Shown in pieces: positions 6,878 through 8,137 of a stretch of DNA of 8,137 nt; within the stretch, counting starts at the first letter, position 1; the number at the start of each line of letters is the position of its first letter. A program made the translations under genes and the position numbers. Under the pieces are notes generated by a model. The model had not been told where the DNA came from, ran no database searches, and was given only the letters and a program-made list of their open reading frames with translations. The DNA is from an uncultured Muribaculaceae bacterium (GTDB lineage: Bacteria; Bacteroidota; Bacteroidia; Bacteroidales; Muribaculaceae): the NCBI GenBank assembly GCA_947177435.1, contig CAMWUM010000080.1:1-8137 (forward strand), read 5' to 3'.

Positions 6878-7864
6878 TTACATTTCGCACATGAGCGTGA
6901 ATCGTGTCTCGCCCATTATGATGTCGGCGCCGTAATTGATGGGATAAGGCGTATTGGCCACCATCATCAGGCCGTTGCACAGCACTGGATTTTTCGAATT
7001 CCTGAGAATGAACGCGAACTTGTAGCCCTGCGGCGTCTTAGTCACCTCAATGCAGGTCGAGCAGCGGCTCATGCGGCTGTCGTATAGGCCGTCGATGCCA
7101 ATGTCAGACGGAGTCATAGGGTCATAGCGGCCGATGGTGTTGGAGCCAGCCTTGAGATACGCCTTTTCGGTCGACGGGCCCGCTCCGCGGTGGTCGGCAG
7201 AGCCGAACGGGCGTCCGCACTCGTCAGAAACGAACCTCACCTGCCGACCGGTGTCCTTGTGGTTGGCAATCAGGTATGGCCTCTCAGTCCTGGCCGCAGG
7301 CTTGGGCGTGGTGTGCTGTGATGGTTCGGCTGGCTGCATTACGCCGCCATTCATGCCGAGGGCCATCTTGGTCCAGTCGATCGTCTCAATATGCTTGCCC
7401 TTCGCAGCATCATTGCCGGCCTCGACTTTCTTTTCCTGCGCCTTGGCGGACTGCGCGCGGCGGGCTGCTGCGTTGAGTGCGGTCTGCATCTCGGCCTCGA
7501 CAGCAGCCTTGGCCTTGGCGTACTCGGCCTCGTTGGCCGAGCGCTGGCTGTCAAAGGCAGCCTTCAGAGCGGCACGCTTCTTCTCGTAGGTCTCTTTTAG
7601 GGCAGCCTGCTTCTTGGCGTAAGAGGCTTGCATCGATGCGAGGGTTTGCTCGTATTTCTTACGTACCTGTTCGGGGGTGGAGACGTTGTCGGCGGTCTGC
7701 CTGGGCTGAGGGGCGCTTTCCTGCTGGGTCTCGCCCTTGATGCGCACGCTCATTTTCTTAGAGCAGAACGGGCAGCCCACCTTATGCACTCCGGCCTTTA
7801 GCGGGCCTCTTATCTTGAACCGCTTGCCGCAGTCGGGATTCTTGCAAGTGACTGAGTAAAACAT
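6878..7864 (-). CDS. Zinc-ribbon / 11-residue-repeat coiled-coil / FHA domain protein
   Basis: A 328-residue predicted cytoplasmic protein with three parts. Residues 7-34 hold Cys7-x4-Cys12 and Cys31-x2-Cys34, a likely zinc ribbon. Residues about 66-147 are rich in Ala, Lys, Glu and Gln and should form a long helix; an aromatic or large hydrophobic residue recurs every 11 positions (Tyr71, Tyr82, Tyr93, Phe104, Tyr115, Met126). After a Pro/Thr-rich linker, residues about 239-328 form an FHA domain, with NTIGR at 242-246, a beta-strand SR motif at 266-267 and Asn297-Gly298. FHA domains bind phospho-threonine peptides. The usual His of the SRxH motif is Ser269, so phosphopeptide binding may be altered. 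The ATG at 7864 follows 14 bases after the upstream stop and has no Shine-Dalgarno sequence. The FHA part is closely similar to that of the next gene, so the two are probably tandem paralogues. A scaffold or phospho-reader role is inferred from domains only. Confidence 0.9.
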   Translation of the reverse strand: MFYSVTCKNPDCGKRFKIRGPLKAGVHKVGCPFCSKKMSVRIKGETQQESAPQPRQTADNVSTPEQVRKKYEQTLASMQASYAKKQAALKETYEKKRAALKAAFDSQRSANEAEYAKAKAAVEAEMQTALNAAARRAQSAKAQEKKVEAGNDAAKGKHIETIDWTKMALGMNGGVMQPAEPSQHTTPKPAARTERPYLIANHKDTGRQVRFVSDECGRPFGSADHRGAGPSTEKAYLKAGSNTIGRYDPMTPSDIGIDGLYDSRMSRCSTCIEVTKTPQGYKFAFILRNSKNPVLCNGLMMVANTPYPINYGADIIMGETRFTLMCEM

Positions 7865-7878
7865 TATTTATAATAGGT

Positions 7879-8137
7879 CTATACGGTGACTATATCGTTG
7901 AGGTAGCTTTCGCCGTTGTCAAGCACCGGGTCGGGCTCGCCATTGGCAGCCAGGTAGGTGCCGTCAGAGAGTTGAGCCTCCACATCGTCGACGGTAAATA
8001 CGGTGCCCATCACAGTGTCGGCGTAATAGTTGCCGTCGGCATCGGCCACGTAGTCAAATGTGCCGTCGCCGTTGACGTCGACCAGCATCATGTCTGAGTC
8101 GGTCTGGTTGTTGTGGAAATATGCCACTGTCATCTCG
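7879..8137 (-). CDS. Acidic protein with Asp-rich EF-hand-like loops, C-terminal part only
   Basis: The reading frame is open to the window edge and ends in TAG at 7879-7881, so 85 complete codons of the C-terminus are visible. The Met at 8133 is preceded in frame by a Glu codon and need not be the start. The fragment contains DVNGDGTFD followed closely by DADGNYYAD; these resemble the D-x-[DN]-x-[DN]-G calcium loops of EF-hand or dockerin-like repeats, although the first loop lacks an acidic residue at position 12. It has no Lys or Arg in the visible part and many Asp/Glu, like the acidic protein at 4523-5170. The stop lies 14 bases upstream of the next gene, so it is probably the upstream member of the same operon. 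A resemblance to Bacteroidales hypothetical proteins with a basic N-terminus, one hydrophobic segment and an acidic tail is inferred, not shown. Function is unknown. Confidence 0.8.
   Translation of the reverse strand, partial: EMTVAYFHNNQTDSDMMLVDVNGDGTFDYVADADGNYYADTVMGTVFTVDDVEAQLSDGTYLAANGEPDPVLDNGESYLNDIVTV

Overview
The window looks like chromosome from a gut-type Bacteroidales bacterium. Three things point there: two TAnnTTTG promoter elements of the Bacteroidetes type, starts with no Shine-Dalgarno-like sequence upstream, and an NTP_transf_5-type nucleotidyltransferase next to a fused ABC exporter. Genus cannot be read from the sequence. Every gene I can support is on the minus strand, so transcription runs from high to low coordinates. 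Coding density is high, no stretch longer than 300 bases lacks a gene, and I see no RNA genes, CRISPR arrays or mobile elements.

Region A (8137 down to about 2860) reads as one signalling operon. In transcription order it holds the 3' end of an acidic protein with Asp-rich calcium-loop-like motifs (cut by the window edge), a zinc-ribbon/coiled-coil/FHA protein, a second shorter zinc-ribbon/FHA protein, a complete PP2C-type Ser/Thr phosphatase, a charge-segregated acidic protein with one N-terminal hydrophobic segment, and an exported Sel1-repeat protein. The first four genes are separated by only 13 to 16 bases. A possible internal promoter precedes the acidic gene, and an 11-bp perfect hairpin followed by TTTT closes the unit. 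FHA domains read phospho-threonine and PP2C removes it, so this is probably the reader/eraser half of a eukaryote-like Ser/Thr phosphorylation circuit. No kinase is visible; one may lie upstream of the window.

Region B (2831 down to 1) is a separate transcription unit with its own promoter. It holds an uncharacterised NTP_transf_5-like nucleotidyltransferase overlapping or abutting an ABC exporter with fused membrane and ATPase domains. The exporter gene has no ATG near its expected N-terminus and runs off the window before its H-loop.

The best candidates for undescribed biology are the paired zinc-ribbon/FHA proteins, in which the usual FHA histidine is serine in both copies, and their link to an acidic protein whose last 202 residues contain no lysine or arginine.
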